A stretch of 64,000 nucleotides of DNA from Aestuariispira ectoiniformans (GCF_025136295.1 NZ_CP062788.1:1767001-1831000), one strand, 5' to 3'; shown: positions 7,209-16,551, counted from the stretch's first letter. The notes: generated by a model not told the origin, from the sequence alone. Numbers and translations: made by a program.

Positions 7209-8708
7209 TTACGACAACTGGAACCAGGTTGCCTTGAGTTCCGTGTATTTGTCGATGGCGTGCAGGGATTTGTCCCGACCGAAGCCGGACTGTTTGTAGC
7301 CGCCGAACGGCAGGGAGATATCGCCCGCATCATAGGTGTTTACCCAGACGGAACCGGCGCGCAGGGCGGCAGCCGTCCTGTGTGCCACGTCAATATCGCG
7401 GGTCCAGACAGCCGCGGCCAGGCCGTAGATCGTATCATTGCCGATGGCAACAGCCTCTTCCGGCGTCTTGAACGTAATGGTGCTGAGCACCGGCCCGAAG
7501 ATTTCTTCCTGGGCGATACGCATCTTGTTGTTCACGCTGTCGAAGATGGTCGGCTCCACATAATAGCCGCCGGTTTCGGTCAGGGCGCGGTTGCCGCCCA
7601 GTTTGAGCTGCGCGCCTTCCTGCTGGCCGATGTCGATGTAGGACAGAATCTTGTCCATCTGGCGTTCTTCGACGATCGCACCCATCTGGGTCGACGGGTT
7701 CAGCGGATCACCCGGCTGCAGTTTTTTGCCCCAATCGACAACCTTTTCCAGCAACTCGTCCTTGATGCTCTCCTGAACCAGCAAACGGGAGCCTGCGGTG
7801 CAAACTTCGCCCTGGTTGAAGAAAATACCGAAGGCGGCGCTTTTGGCGGCACGGTCCAGGTCCGGGCAGTCGCCCATGACGATATGCGGGGATTTGCCGC
7901 CGCATTCCAGTGCAACGCGCTTCATGTTGGACTGACCGGAATATTGCAGCAGCAGCTTGCCCACTTCACCGGAGCCGGTGAAGGCAATCATGTCCACGTC
8001 CATATGCAGGCCAAGCGCCTTACCTGCGGTGGAGCCGAAGCCCGGCAGGACGTTCAGCACACCATCCGGCAGGCCGGCCTCTGCCGCCAGTTCGGCAATG
8101 CGCAGGGCGGTCAGCGGGGATTGTTCCGCCGGTTTCAGGATGACGGAGTTGCCGGTGGCAAGCGCCGGACCCAGTTTCCAGCAGGCCATCATCAGCGGGA
8201 AGTTCCACGGCACGATTGCGGCAACCACGCCAACCGGTTCACGCGTGATCAGTGACAACGCGTTCGGCATGGTCGGGGCGACTTCGTCATTCACTTTGTC
8301 GATGGCCTCACCGAACCAGGCGATGGCTTCGACGGAAAGCGGGATGTCGACCGTTGTGCTGTCGCCGATCGGCTTGCCCATGTCGAGCGTTTCCAGAAGC
8401 GCCAGTTCCTCGCCATGCTTTTCCATCAGTTCGGCAAAGCGGATCAGGATTTTCTTACGCTTTTTCGGCAGCATGCGGGACCAGCGGCCATCGTTGAAGG
8501 CCGCGCGGGCAACCTGGACCGCATGGTCGATATCGGCCTGGCCACAGGCGGTGACCTGCGTCAGTACTTCGCCGGTCGCCGGGTTGATGCAGTCAAAGGT
8601 TTCCCCGGACTGGGCGGCATAATGCTTGCCGCCAACGAAGGCCTGACCGTTGATCTTCAGCGCGGCGGCGCGCGCTTTCCATTCGTCGTGACTGATGGTT
8701 ACGCCCAT
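7209..8708 (-). CDS. puuC: Gamma-glutamyl-gamma-aminobutyraldehyde dehydrogenase (ALDH superfamily)
   Basis: NAD(P)+-dependent aldehyde dehydrogenase, 499 residues, with the PuuC-like layout. Visible are the cofactor-binding VPWNFPLMM near residue 169, GSGEVGK near residue 246, the general-base glutamate in ALECGGKSPH near residue 268 and the catalytic cysteine in NQGEVCTAGSR near residue 303. It would oxidise gamma-glutamyl-aminobutyraldehyde (or free aminobutyraldehyde made by SpuC) in the cytoplasm. The ATG is set by AAGGAG eight bases upstream; the frame is open for 28 more codons across the promoter. A TGTGATCACA operator sits 55 bp upstream. The ALDH call is certain; the PuuC assignment rests on similarity and context. 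Confidence 0.9.
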   Translation of the reverse strand: MGVTISHDEWKARAAALKINGQAFVGGKHYAAQSGETFDCINPATGEVLTQVTACGQADIDHAVQVARAAFNDGRWSRMLPKKRKKILIRFAELMEKHGEELALLETLDMGKPIGDSTTVDIPLSVEAIAWFGEAIDKVNDEVAPTMPNALSLITREPVGVVAAIVPWNFPLMMACWKLGPALATGNSVILKPAEQSPLTALRIAELAAEAGLPDGVLNVLPGFGSTAGKALGLHMDVDMIAFTGSGEVGKLLLQYSGQSNMKRVALECGGKSPHIVMGDCPDLDRAAKSAAFGIFFNQGEVCTAGSRLLVQESIKDELLEKVVDWGKKLQPGDPLNPSTQMGAIVEERQMDKILSYIDIGQQEGAQLKLGGNRALTETGGYYVEPTIFDSVNNKMRIAQEEIFGPVLSTITFKTPEEAVAIGNDTIYGLAAAVWTRDIDVAHRTAAALRAGSVWVNTYDAGDISLPFGGYKQSGFGRDKSLHAIDKYTELKATWFQLS

Positions 8709-8762
8709 GACGCATTCTCCTTGATATCGGATGGATAGCCGTTCTCTGCAGCAAAACTTATT

Positions 8763-8799
8763 TGTGATCACATTTACGCTGTTGAGGATCAAAGATCAA
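8763..8799 (-). promoter_or_regulatory. puuC promoter with TGTGATCACA operator
   Basis: Reading the minus strand, TTGATC (8799-8794), a 16-bp spacer and GTAAAT (8777-8772) lead straight into the perfect palindrome TGTGATCACA (8763-8772), the same arrangement as at spuC and puuA. The divergent acyl-CoA ligase start is 111 bp away and could share the control. Confidence 0.68.
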
Positions 8800-8883
8800 G
8801 AATGGAGCCTCAAAAAGAGTCAGGTGATTTTTAAAAATTAGCGCTGTATAAAGTTATAAAAGACGAAAGATCAGGGGGTTATT

Positions 8884-10389
8884 ATGAATTTGGCCCATTG
8901 GCTGCAGCGCGCCGGCATGGCGCATGGTGACTTGACGGCGATTGCCATGGGGACAAGGCCGTTTCTCTCTTACGGCCGGCTGGCGGAACGCACTGCCCGT
9001 CTCGCCAGTGCTTTTCGCTCGGTCCATGGGCTGCAACCCGGTGACCGCGTTGCTCTGGTCGCAAAGAACTGTCCTGAATACCTGGAGGTGCTTTTCGGGA
9101 TCTGGCACGCGGGGCTTGTGGCCGTTCCGGTCAACGCCAAGCTACATGGCGCGGAGGTGGCCTTCATCCTTGAGGATTCGGAGGCGTCCCTTTGTTTTTG
9201 TTCCGACAGCCTTGCTGCGGAGATTTCGGCCCATAAGCCCGCGACCTTGCGCAACCTGATTGAAATCGGTTCAGACGCCTATGACGATCTGTTCAATGAG
9301 GCGCCGATGCCCTTGCAATCGGTCGCAGCGGACGATCTCGCCTGGCTCTTCTACACCAGTGGCACGACCGGTAGGCCAAAGGGCGCGATGCTCAGCCACG
9401 GCAACCTGGTGGCGATGTCGCTTGGCTATCTGGCAGACGTCGATACGGTTGCCCCCGGCGAGGCCATCATCCACGCCGCGCCGCTGAGCCACGGGGGTGG
9501 GCTTTATGCCCTGCCGCATATCTGCAATATGGGGGTCAATGTGATCCCCGAAAGCGGTGGCTTTGAACCGGTTGAGATTTTTGAGCTTTGGGCCGAATGG
9601 GGGAATTGCTCCATGTTTGCGGCCCCAACTATGGTCAAGCGTCTGGTGGAATGCCCACTGGATGCGCCTGCCATTGGCCTGAAAAACATCATCTATGGCG
9701 GTGGGCCCATGTATGTGGCCGACGCCAAGGCCGCCTTACAGCGGCTGGGGCCGCATCTGAGCCAGATTTATGGTCAGGGGGAAAGCCCGATGACGATCAC
9801 GGTGCTGACCCGCCATGTGATCGCGGACCAGAAACATGAGCGTTGGGAGGAACGGCTGGGGTCGGTCGGACTTGCCAACAGTACGGTTGAAGTTGTGGTC
9901 GTGGATGAAGATGGACATCCCCTGCCACCGGGGGAAAGCGGTGAAATCATCGTGAAGGGACCGCCTGTCATGCTGGGCTATTGGCGCAACGAGGAGGCCA
10001 CGGCCAAGACTATCCGTGACGGCTGGCTGTTCACTGGGGATATGGGGGTGATGGACGATGAAGGTTTCATCACGCTCAAGGACCGCTCAAAGGACGTCAT
10101 CATTTCCGGCGGCACGAATATCTATCCCCGTGAGGTGGAAGAGGTATTGCTGACCCATCCCAAGGTGCGCGAAGTCTCGGTGATCGGGCGGGCCGATCCG
10201 GAATGGGGCGAGGTCGTCGTTGCCTATGTGGTGGGGGAGGCGAGCGCGGAGGAGCTGGACGCGCTATGCCTGAGGAAGATCGCGCGCTTCAAACGGCCCA
10301 AGGACTATCTCTTCCTGGAAAGCCTGCCCAAGAATAACTATGGCAAGATCCTGAAAACTGAACTGCGGGAGCGGGACGCGGCGCGTTAA
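8884..10389 (+). CDS. AMP-dependent acyl-CoA synthetase/ligase (class I adenylate-forming)
   Basis: Adenylate-forming acyl-CoA ligase, 501 residues. The ATP-binding P-loop FYTSGTTGRPKG (near residue 157), the A5-like motif QIYGQGESPMT (near residue 296), the hinge region TGDMGVMDDEGF and DRSKDVIISGG (near residues 383-405), and the C-terminal lysine region PKNNYGKILK are all present. The enzyme activates a carboxylic acid as acyl-AMP and transfers it to CoA. GGGGG precedes the ATG. It is divergent from puuC and shares the operator region, so a product of amine breakdown is a possible substrate, but nothing in the sequence fixes it. Its stop overlaps the stop of the convergent LysE gene. Confidence 0.88.
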   Translation: MNLAHWLQRAGMAHGDLTAIAMGTRPFLSYGRLAERTARLASAFRSVHGLQPGDRVALVAKNCPEYLEVLFGIWHAGLVAVPVNAKLHGAEVAFILEDSEASLCFCSDSLAAEISAHKPATLRNLIEIGSDAYDDLFNEAPMPLQSVAADDLAWLFYTSGTTGRPKGAMLSHGNLVAMSLGYLADVDTVAPGEAIIHAAPLSHGGGLYALPHICNMGVNVIPESGGFEPVEIFELWAEWGNCSMFAAPTMVKRLVECPLDAPAIGLKNIIYGGGPMYVADAKAALQRLGPHLSQIYGQGESPMTITVLTRHVIADQKHERWEERLGSVGLANSTVEVVVVDEDGHPLPPGESGEIIVKGPPVMLGYWRNEEATAKTIRDGWLFTGDMGVMDDEGFITLKDRSKDVIISGGTNIYPREVEEVLLTHPKVREVSVIGRADPEWGEVVVAYVVGEASAEELDALCLRKIARFKRPKDYLFLESLPKNNYGKILKTELRERDAAR

Positions 10390-11021
10390 AGCCGCGCCGT
10401 GAGCAATTTGATCCCGGCAATGCCAAAGGCCAGCGCCATGAAGGCTTCAAGACCTCTACGCAAGCGGGCATAGGCCCGGATGGCTGTGTTGGTGGAAAAG
10501 AGCAGGGCATAGCCGCCGAAAATCAGCAATCCCAGAATCTCACAGCCGATGAGAATGGCGAAGGTCATCCAGAGAGGGCTGTCGGGTTTCAGGCCGAGGG
10601 CAATGATCGCCAGCCACACGAAGACTGCCTTGGGGTTTGTCAGGTGAAGCAGCAGGCCGCGCAGGAAATAATTGCGTGTCTTCTCTGAGGGCTGGGGCAT
10701 CGGCATGCTATCGGACCGCAGGGAAGACCGGAAGGAATTCACCGCAAGCCATAACAGATAAATCCCGCCAACAATCTTCAGGGCGGTAAACGCCCATCCC
10801 AATGTCATCAATGTGGCAGACAGGCCGAAGGCCGCAACGATCCCCCAGATGGCGGAACCGAGGATGACCCCCATCGCCAGAAGCAGGCCGTTGCGCCGCC
10901 CCTGACTGACAGAGGTGGAAGCGATGGCAAGGTTGGCCGGGCCGGGACTGGCGACACCGATGACATAGGCGCCATAGGCGGTGAAAAGCGCACCGGAATG
11001 GGCCAGGAAATCTTCTGTCAT
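10386..11021 (-). CDS. LysE/RhtB family amino-acid exporter
   Basis: Inner-membrane exporter of the LysE/RhtB superfamily, 211 residues with about six membrane segments. The N-terminal signature ASPGPANLAI (near residue 25), the glycine-rich GRRNGLLLAMGVILGSA and the central LRGLLLHLTNPKAVFVW segment are typical. It probably exports amino acids or derivatives. AGGGGG sits before the ATG. The gene converges on the acyl-CoA ligase with a four-base stop overlap. Substrate unknown. Confidence 0.88.
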   Translation of the reverse strand: MTEDFLAHSGALFTAYGAYVIGVASPGPANLAIASTSVSQGRRNGLLLAMGVILGSAIWGIVAAFGLSATLMTLGWAFTALKIVGGIYLLWLAVNSFRSSLRSDSMPMPQPSEKTRNYFLRGLLLHLTNPKAVFVWLAIIALGLKPDSPLWMTFAILIGCEILGLLIFGGYALLFSTNTAIRAYARLRRGLEAFMALAFGIAGIKLLTARL

Positions 11022-11147
11022 CGTGCCGTACCCCCTATCTCTTGTTGTTGTTCAGGAGACTAGCAAGGTGAGATATGGCGGCAATCGGAATATTGGCCCG
11101 TTACAATTTATTCGATTTAAAACAGATGGGTACACTATTTTTGGAAG

Positions 11148-11612
11148 TTATTTTTCCGGTGATTTGACCACCAAAGTGGAGCCCTGGACATCCGTCACGA
11201 CCATTTGTTCGTCTTTGTTGAGCGGGGTGGCGGCCTGATTGACGACAAGCCACTGGCTGTCGCCCAGTTTTGCCCGGCCACGGTTGCCGTCCAGGACTTC
11301 TGTGATCGTCACCGTGCGGCCAACATATTGTGCGCCGCGCCGATTGAGGGTGGGGTCCGCGCTTTCGACGGGATGTTTCTTCTGCCAATTGCGGTAGCAA
11401 ATAACGGAAACCAGGCTGAGTGCGGCGAAGGTGACCAGTTGAAACTGCCAGGGAAAGCCGGGCCAGAAGAAGGCAATCGCCCCCACTGCCAGGGCCGACA
11501 GCCCCATCCACAGAAAGAAGACGCCGGGCAAGAGCAACTCCAGCACCATGAAGGCAACGCCCGCAATGAACCAGTGCCAGAATTCCAGAGTGCTGATGAA
11601 TGTTTCGATCAT
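11148..11612 (-). CDS. NfeD-like membrane protein
   Basis: Short NfeD of 154 residues: membrane segments at about 12-35, 40-52 and 57-75 and a C-terminal OB-fold domain (residues 90-152; YVGRTVTITEVLDGNRGRA, then QGSTLVV). Such proteins pair with SPFH/paraslipin partners in membrane microdomains and quality control, and here the partner gene lies directly upstream (24-bp gap). There is no N-terminal ClpP-type protease domain, so this is the short class. Confidence 0.9.
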   Translation of the reverse strand: MIETFISTLEFWHWFIAGVAFMVLELLLPGVFFLWMGLSALAVGAIAFFWPGFPWQFQLVTFAALSLVSVICYRNWQKKHPVESADPTLNRRGAQYVGRTVTITEVLDGNRGRAKLGDSQWLVVNQAATPLNKDEQMVVTDVQGSTLVVKSPEK

Positions 11613-11636
11613 GGCTTTTGCCCGGTTGTCCTGTGC

Positions 11637-12569
11637 CTAGCCTTTGGATTTGTCGCCCAGGGCGTCCTTGGCGATTTCGGCAATGCCCGCCAGTGACCCC
11701 AGCGTGCTGGTCGCCTCGATCGGCAGGATCATGGTTTTTTGCTGTGGTGATTTGGCAAATTCACTCAGGGCTTCGACATATTTCTGGGCCACGAAATAGT
11801 TGATCGCCTTGGCATCACCCTTTGCGATGGCCGCAGAGACCATTTCGGTTGCTTTCGCCTCCGCCTCTGCGGCGCGCTCACGGGCCTCTGCGTCGCGGAA
11901 GGCACTTTCCCGGCGGCCTTCGGCTTCCAGGATCGCGGCCTGTTTCTCACCGTCGGCGCGCAGGATGGCTGCCTGCTTGAGACCATCCGCCTCCAGGACC
12001 TGGGCGCGTTTGACACGTTCGGCCTTCATCTGGCGGGCCATGGCCTCAACAAGGTCGGTCGGCGGGGAAATGTCCTTGATCTCGATCCGGGTAACCTTGA
12101 TACCCCAGGGATTGGTTGCCTCATCCACCACATGCAGCAGGCGGGCGTTGATCTCGTCACGGTTGGACAGCAACTCGTCCAGGTCCATGGAACCCAGGAC
12201 CGTACGGATGTTGGTCATGGTCAGGTTCAGGATCGCACGTTCGAGGTTGTTGACCTCATAGGCCGATTTGGCAGCGTCCAACACCTGGAAAAAGACCACG
12301 CCGTCGGCAGTGACCATGGCGTTGTCCTTGGTGATGACGTCCTGGCTGGGCACATCGAGGACGGTTTCCCGCATATTGATTTCGCTGCCAACGCGATCCA
12401 CGAAAGGTGTGATCAGATGCAGGCCCGGGGTCAGGGTCTTGGTATATTTCCCAAAGCGTTCGACCGTATATTCCATTCCCTGCGGCACGACTTTGACCGC
12501 CATGAAAACCAGAAGGATCGCCAGAACGACGATAGCGATCACAAAAAATGTCGATAATTCAAGGAACAC
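11637..12569 (-). CDS. SPFH/band-7 domain protein (paraslipin, QmcA-like)
   Basis: Membrane-anchored SPFH protein of about 310 residues, closest to QmcA/paraslipin. One N-terminal membrane helix (residues 5-26) leads into KVVPQGMEYTVERFGKYTKTL, the band-7 domain and a charged alanine/glutamate-rich coiled coil (about residues 190-250). It oligomerises at the inner membrane and works with the NfeD partner encoded next. No ATG fits; a GTG with GGGGAAGGA eight bases upstream is the best start, with a TTG six codons earlier as alternative. Function in microdomain organisation or protease control is known for the family, not shown here. Confidence 0.9.
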   Translation of the reverse strand: MFLELSTFFVIAIVVLAILLVFMAVKVVPQGMEYTVERFGKYTKTLTPGLHLITPFVDRVGSEINMRETVLDVPSQDVITKDNAMVTADGVVFFQVLDAAKSAYEVNNLERAILNLTMTNIRTVLGSMDLDELLSNRDEINARLLHVVDEATNPWGIKVTRIEIKDISPPTDLVEAMARQMKAERVKRAQVLEADGLKQAAILRADGEKQAAILEAEGRRESAFRDAEARERAAEAEAKATEMVSAAIAKGDAKAINYFVAQKYVEALSEFAKSPQQKTMILPIEATSTLGSLAGIAEIAKDALGDKSKG

Positions 12570-12647
12570 AGTCCAATCCTTCCCCAATGAAATCTATTCA
12601 CTGGATATAGGCGAGGTTCCAATTTTGCGCAACAAAATGCGGTCGGT

Positions 12648-13631
12648 TCAGGTGGCCGCCAGGGCCTCATCGGCATTCGGACGGCGGAAAAGGTAACGAT
12701 AGAAAATGCGGTCGGGCATGCTGTGAACCCAGATGGACAAGGGAACACAGATGGCGACGGTAAAGGCCAGCCGTCCCAGCACCACACCGACCCAGTCCGC
12801 GCCCAGGGCAAGGATAATGAACGTATCCTCGATCAGGCTGTGGCACAGGCACATGAAGCACAATGACAGGAAGATGCTGCGCGGTCGCAGATGGCCCCTG
12901 CGGATTTCGGCCAGGATCAGGCCGCCCCCGAAGGCAAGGCCAAGCAGGACACCGACCATCGCAAGCGGTGCGGCGTTGGGGCCCACACCGACAACCGACA
13001 ACGTCGGCGCCAGAAGGCGCGTCAGACGGGCGGTAATGCCGGTCAATTCCATTACTTTCAGGCCGGTGACCAGGCCCAGCAGAATCCAGAAAATCATGAA
13101 CAGGGATTGGGCGCTGTTCCAGGCCCAGTCAGCCCAACTGACTTCACCCGGCTGCTGAGCCGACCAGAGGGTGACCGCAGCGTCGTTGTAACCGCCGACC
13201 AGGGTATAGGCCTTGTGTAACAGCCAACCGAAAAGAAAAGCAGTGGCAAACCGGAAAAGCGTGGTGAAAAGCAGGCTGCAGCCGGTCTTTTGAACGATAC
13301 GCTGTTCCACCGGCATGGAATGGGCCATCAGCATCATGCCACCGATCACCGTGGCGTCGACAATCGTATAGTCCATATTCGGCAACAGGCTGATCAGTGC
13401 AGCGGCCCCGCCATAGAGGCCAACCAGAATATTGGTGGCGAGGACAATACTGGCCTCGGCAGGCAGGCCGACGAGGTCCATCACGGGGGCCAGCAGATGG
13501 CTGACGACCTTGACCAGTCCAAGCCGGATACCGATTTCGACCAGGATCATGATTGGTACCATGATCTTCAACAGGTCCAGATACAGTTTTACCGTATCGG
13601 TCAGAATTTTTCGACTGGTTCCCACTAACAT
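12648..13631 (-). CDS. Nucleoside-recognition (Gate) domain transporter
   Basis: Polytopic membrane protein of about 327 residues with two nucleoside-recognition/Gate domains: one around residues 20-140 (NILVGLYGGAAAL) and one around 195-300 (GVLLGLAFGGGLILAE). The family includes SpmA/SpmB-like and ferrous-iron or nucleoside transport-related proteins; the cargo here is unknown. Of two nearby ATGs the second is preferred because AGGGGGG lies six bases before it. A divergently transcribed Lrp-type regulator 126 bp away suggests amino-acid-responsive control. Confidence 0.82.
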   Translation of the reverse strand: MLVGTSRKILTDTVKLYLDLLKIMVPIMILVEIGIRLGLVKVVSHLLAPVMDLVGLPAEASIVLATNILVGLYGGAAALISLLPNMDYTIVDATVIGGMMLMAHSMPVEQRIVQKTGCSLLFTTLFRFATAFLFGWLLHKAYTLVGGYNDAAVTLWSAQQPGEVSWADWAWNSAQSLFMIFWILLGLVTGLKVMELTGITARLTRLLAPTLSVVGVGPNAAPLAMVGVLLGLAFGGGLILAEIRRGHLRPRSIFLSLCFMCLCHSLIEDTFIILALGADWVGVVLGRLAFTVAICVPLSIWVHSMPDRIFYRYLFRRPNADEALAAT

Positions 13632-13757
13632 GATCATCCCCCCTTTGGGTGTTCGCCAAGCCGGAGTGTATGGGAAAAGGGATGGAATTGGTGGTCAAAA
13701 ATTAGGTAATTGTGCAATAATAAGCCAAAATTTTTATTCTATGTGGATGAATTAATC

Positions 13758-14225
13758 ATGGACGCGCAAGACAGGCGCATTTTGGAAATCCTTCAACGGA
13801 ACGCGGATGTCACCAATGCGGAGCTTGCGAAACAGGTCCATATGTCTCCGTCCAGTTGTCTGCGCCGGGTCAAGCGTCTGGAAGACAGAGGGGTGATTAC
13901 CCGCCGGGTGGCGCTGGTGGACCCGGAAAAGGTGGGGCGCGGACTGACGTCCATCATCCATGTGGTCCTGGACAAGCACGGTCGTGCGCATATGCAGGAT
14001 TTCATCCGCCGCCTTCAGGATGAACCGGCAGTCCAGCACGCCTATGGCGTGACCGGAGAGGCGGATGTGGTGCTGATTTTGCGGCTGCGCGATATGAAGG
14101 AATGTGCGCGGATTAACGAGCGCCTGTTCGACAACGACCCTAATGTGGTGCGTTTCCATACGCATTTTGCAATGCAAAGTTATAAAGACGATATTGCGGT
14201 GTCGCTGGATGCTGCGGTCTGGTAA
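13758..14225 (+). CDS. Lrp/AsnC family transcriptional regulator
   Basis: Feast/famine regulator, 155 residues. It has an N-terminal helix-turn-helix (residues 2-50; LAKQVHMSPSSCLRRVKRLE as recognition region) and a C-terminal RAM/AsnC effector domain (residues 65-145). Start is the ATG of MDAQDRRIL. It diverges from the Gate-domain transporter across an AT-rich region rich in A/T runs, which suits Lrp-type binding, so it most likely controls that transporter. Effector amino acid not deducible. Confidence 0.93.
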   Translation: MDAQDRRILEILQRNADVTNAELAKQVHMSPSSCLRRVKRLEDRGVITRRVALVDPEKVGRGLTSIIHVVLDKHGRAHMQDFIRRLQDEPAVQHAYGVTGEADVVLILRLRDMKECARINERLFDNDPNVVRFHTHFAMQSYKDDIAVSLDAAVW

Positions 14226-14254
14226 CGAACGGAAAAATCGCTATATCCTTACTT

Positions 14255-14776
14255 ATGATCGAAGAGCAGTCACAAATAACCGTTACCTATGATGGCAATG
14301 AAGACCGGCTGTTTCTGCGTCTGCAACTGGAAGGCAAGGAAGTCCGGGCGTGGCTGACGCGGCGGATGACCAGTAATCTCTTTGGAATTATCGAGAAGCT
14401 TTTTGCGTATCTTGCCGGTACCAAAGCACAGCCTGAGGAACAGCGTCAGGCCGTATCCCAGTTTCGGCAGGATCAGGCGCTGACCAAGGCCAATTTTTCC
14501 CTTCCATACAAAGAGCAGGGCGCAGAACCCTATTTCCAGGACGGCCCTTTGCTTGTGACCAAGGTTGACTTCAGGCCCCAGAAGGATGGGCGCGTGACGA
14601 TTGTCCTGTCCGGACAACAGGATGACAAGAATGTGGCCTTCACCATGAATGAAGAGGATTTGCGCGCCGTCATGCAGCTTCTGATCGCGGCGGTGAAAAA
14701 GGGGGACTGGGGTCTGACTGTCCCGGCCAGCATGAGCGCGAATGCCGGTACCGGCCAGAAACCGGTTGTTCATTAA
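14255..14776 (+). CDS. Conserved hypothetical protein, unknown function
   Basis: Soluble protein of 173 residues that I do not recognise. It has no signal peptide, membrane segment or obvious motif. The N-terminal half alternates strand-like and helical stretches (QITVTYDGNEDRLFLRLQL, then RRMTSNLFGIIEKLF), and the end is low-complexity (VPASMSANAGTGQ). Codon use matches its neighbours. It follows the Lrp gene by 29 bp in the same direction and its stop overlaps that of the convergent solute-binding protein gene. It is probably real. Confidence 0.7.
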   Translation: MIEEQSQITVTYDGNEDRLFLRLQLEGKEVRAWLTRRMTSNLFGIIEKLFAYLAGTKAQPEEQRQAVSQFRQDQALTKANFSLPYKEQGAEPYFQDGPLLVTKVDFRPQKDGRVTIVLSGQQDDKNVAFTMNEEDLRAVMQLLIAAVKKGDWGLTVPASMSANAGTGQKPVVH

Positions 14777-15519
14777 CGGTAATATGACATTATTTTCCGG
14801 TGCACGCCGCTCTCTCTCATCTTGTGCAGGGCCTTGTTGAAGTCTGCCAGAATGGCCTCATAGTCAGGCCACTTCCGGCTCAGGCAAACGCGAAAGAGAT
14901 AGGGCTCCCTATCCTGTAAGGTGAGATAGCGGACCTTGCCTCCGATTTTCATGTTGCGGGCGATGAACTGGATGGCTTCCTTGCCGGACCACAAGGCATC
15001 GATCCGCCCGATCATCAATAGGCGAAGGCCGCTTTCCGTCGAATTCAGGACTGTGTGAGGAACGCCCGCCTGTTTCAACTGGCCTTCATCGGCATAGCCG
15101 CGGACCGCCCCGAAACGAATATCCATGGCGTTAAAATCCTCGATCCTCTCCGGCTGCATACCGGCATAGTCTGCACGCACCACCAAAGCCTGGGTCAGTT
15201 GGCTGGTGGGATCGGAGACGGCCAGAAAGGACCGCCTTTCCGGGACGTCACCACAGGAAATAAGACCCGAAATCTTGCCTTCCTGTGCATAGGCCAGGGC
15301 GCGCGCCCAGGGCATGAAACGGATTTCAAACGGACGCCCGGCCTCTGTCATGGCGTATTCCAGAATCTCGATATCAATGCCGGGGTGGATATCTTCTGGG
15401 TCCTGAATGTCATAGGGGGGATAGTTCACCGCACCGAATACCAGAATCTTCTCCGCCGCATAGCCGTGAAAAGCGGACAATGAAAGAAGAAGAAACCCTA
15501 TGGCAATGCGCGCAAACAT
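14773..15519 (-). CDS. Periplasmic solute-binding protein, family 3 (amino-acid type), orphan
   Basis: Exported substrate-binding protein, about 248 residues. The signal peptide (MFARIAIGFLLLSLSAFHGYAA) ends with an AxA-type cleavage site, and the mature part begins ILVFGAVNYPPYDI, typical of SBP_bac_3 proteins. GMQPERIEDF and GAVRGYADEG mark the second lobe. GGGAG supports the second ATG. No permease or ATPase is nearby, so it may serve a distant transporter or act as a sensor-type binding protein. Confidence 0.85.
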   Translation of the reverse strand: MFARIAIGFLLLSLSAFHGYAAEKILVFGAVNYPPYDIQDPEDIHPGIDIEILEYAMTEAGRPFEIRFMPWARALAYAQEGKISGLISCGDVPERRSFLAVSDPTSQLTQALVVRADYAGMQPERIEDFNAMDIRFGAVRGYADEGQLKQAGVPHTVLNSTESGLRLLMIGRIDALWSGKEAIQFIARNMKIGGKVRYLTLQDREPYLFRVCLSRKWPDYEAILADFNKALHKMRESGVHRKIMSYYR

Positions 15520-15570
15520 TTTACCGTCTCCCATGACTGTTCATGGTAGCCGGCAAAGATTGGCAAATCG

Positions 15571-16518
15571 TTACTGATCCACGAGGCGGGCCAGGCGGGC
15601 GGCGGTTCTTCCCTTGAGGGCGCCGGGCTGTGGCATGATGACGTAACAATTATCATAGGGGGTCGTGACCGTATGGTCCCCGTTCACGCCGATTTCGGTC
15701 CCTGACTTCGGGACACATTCCAGGGAATGCACGGGACGTGTGAAGAAGAAATTTTCCCCTTCGGTGGTGATTGTATGGGTGACGTCCAGAACTTTCGGGG
15801 TGCCCGTGGCCGGTTGAAAGTTGAGGCGTGCGGCATCCTCTTCCGACAACATGCCGTGCATGTCGAGGAAGGCCAGCGCCGTCTGAATGGCAAAATCCGC
15901 TGTCTTCGATTTCCAATGTGCGCCGCATTCGACCAGCAAGGCGGTCTTTTCGCTTTCGGGATGGTCGAAAGGTTCATAGTCCCGCAGGCGTTTGCCCGCC
16001 ACATGGCCGTCATCGCGAACCACAAAGGGGGACTGGCCCAACGAGAGGGCAAGTTCCAGATTCTTTGAGCGCCGCCCCGCCAGTGTCAGGGCCGGACAAT
16101 CTTCCGACATGGAATGAAGGTCGAGCAGGCTGTCCGTTTCCCGGATCAGCGGCAGCAGGGCGCGGGCGCGGTTCATTTCCGATGACTTGCGGGACCCGCT
16201 CAGCATATGCGGTGACCACAGCCGGTTCATGTCCTCGTCAACAAAGCGGGCGGTGTGCGGATGGGCAGGGTCGTACGTGTCATAGGCGGCGACATTGGCG
16301 AAGCACAGGGTCAGACAGCCTTTGGCCGGGCGGATATCATGCCTTAACAGATAATCCAGTGCGATGGCGCCGCAGATCTCGTTGCCATGGATGATTGCGG
16401 AAATAAACACGCGGGGACCAGGGACACCGCTTTCGAAGCGGTGAGTATAGTCGCACCCTGTATTACCCTTGGCATAAGGGCTGATATCAGGCGGTGAAAT
16501 TTCCTGTGCCGGGGCCAT
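15571..16518 (-). CDS. Succinylglutamate desuccinylase/aspartoacylase family zinc hydrolase
   Basis: M14-like zinc amidohydrolase of 315 residues. The motifs HGNEICG (zinc His and Glu, near residue 44), DEDMNRLW (near residue 93), LDLHSMSE (zinc His, near residue 132) and LLVECGAHW (catalytic Glu, near residue 196) are in the family order, followed by a beta-rich C-terminal domain. It would deacylate an N-acyl amino acid in the cytoplasm. Neither arginine-succinyltransferase genes nor aspartate N-acetylation genes are nearby, so the substrate is open. Confidence 0.88.
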   Translation of the reverse strand: MAPAQEISPPDISPYAKGNTGCDYTHRFESGVPGPRVFISAIIHGNEICGAIALDYLLRHDIRPAKGCLTLCFANVAAYDTYDPAHPHTARFVDEDMNRLWSPHMLSGSRKSSEMNRARALLPLIRETDSLLDLHSMSEDCPALTLAGRRSKNLELALSLGQSPFVVRDDGHVAGKRLRDYEPFDHPESEKTALLVECGAHWKSKTADFAIQTALAFLDMHGMLSEEDAARLNFQPATGTPKVLDVTHTITTEGENFFFTRPVHSLECVPKSGTEIGVNGDHTVTTPYDNCYVIMPQPGALKGRTAARLARLVDQ

Positions 16519-16551
16519 GATATCCTTATGTCTTGATTTTCAATCACTTCA

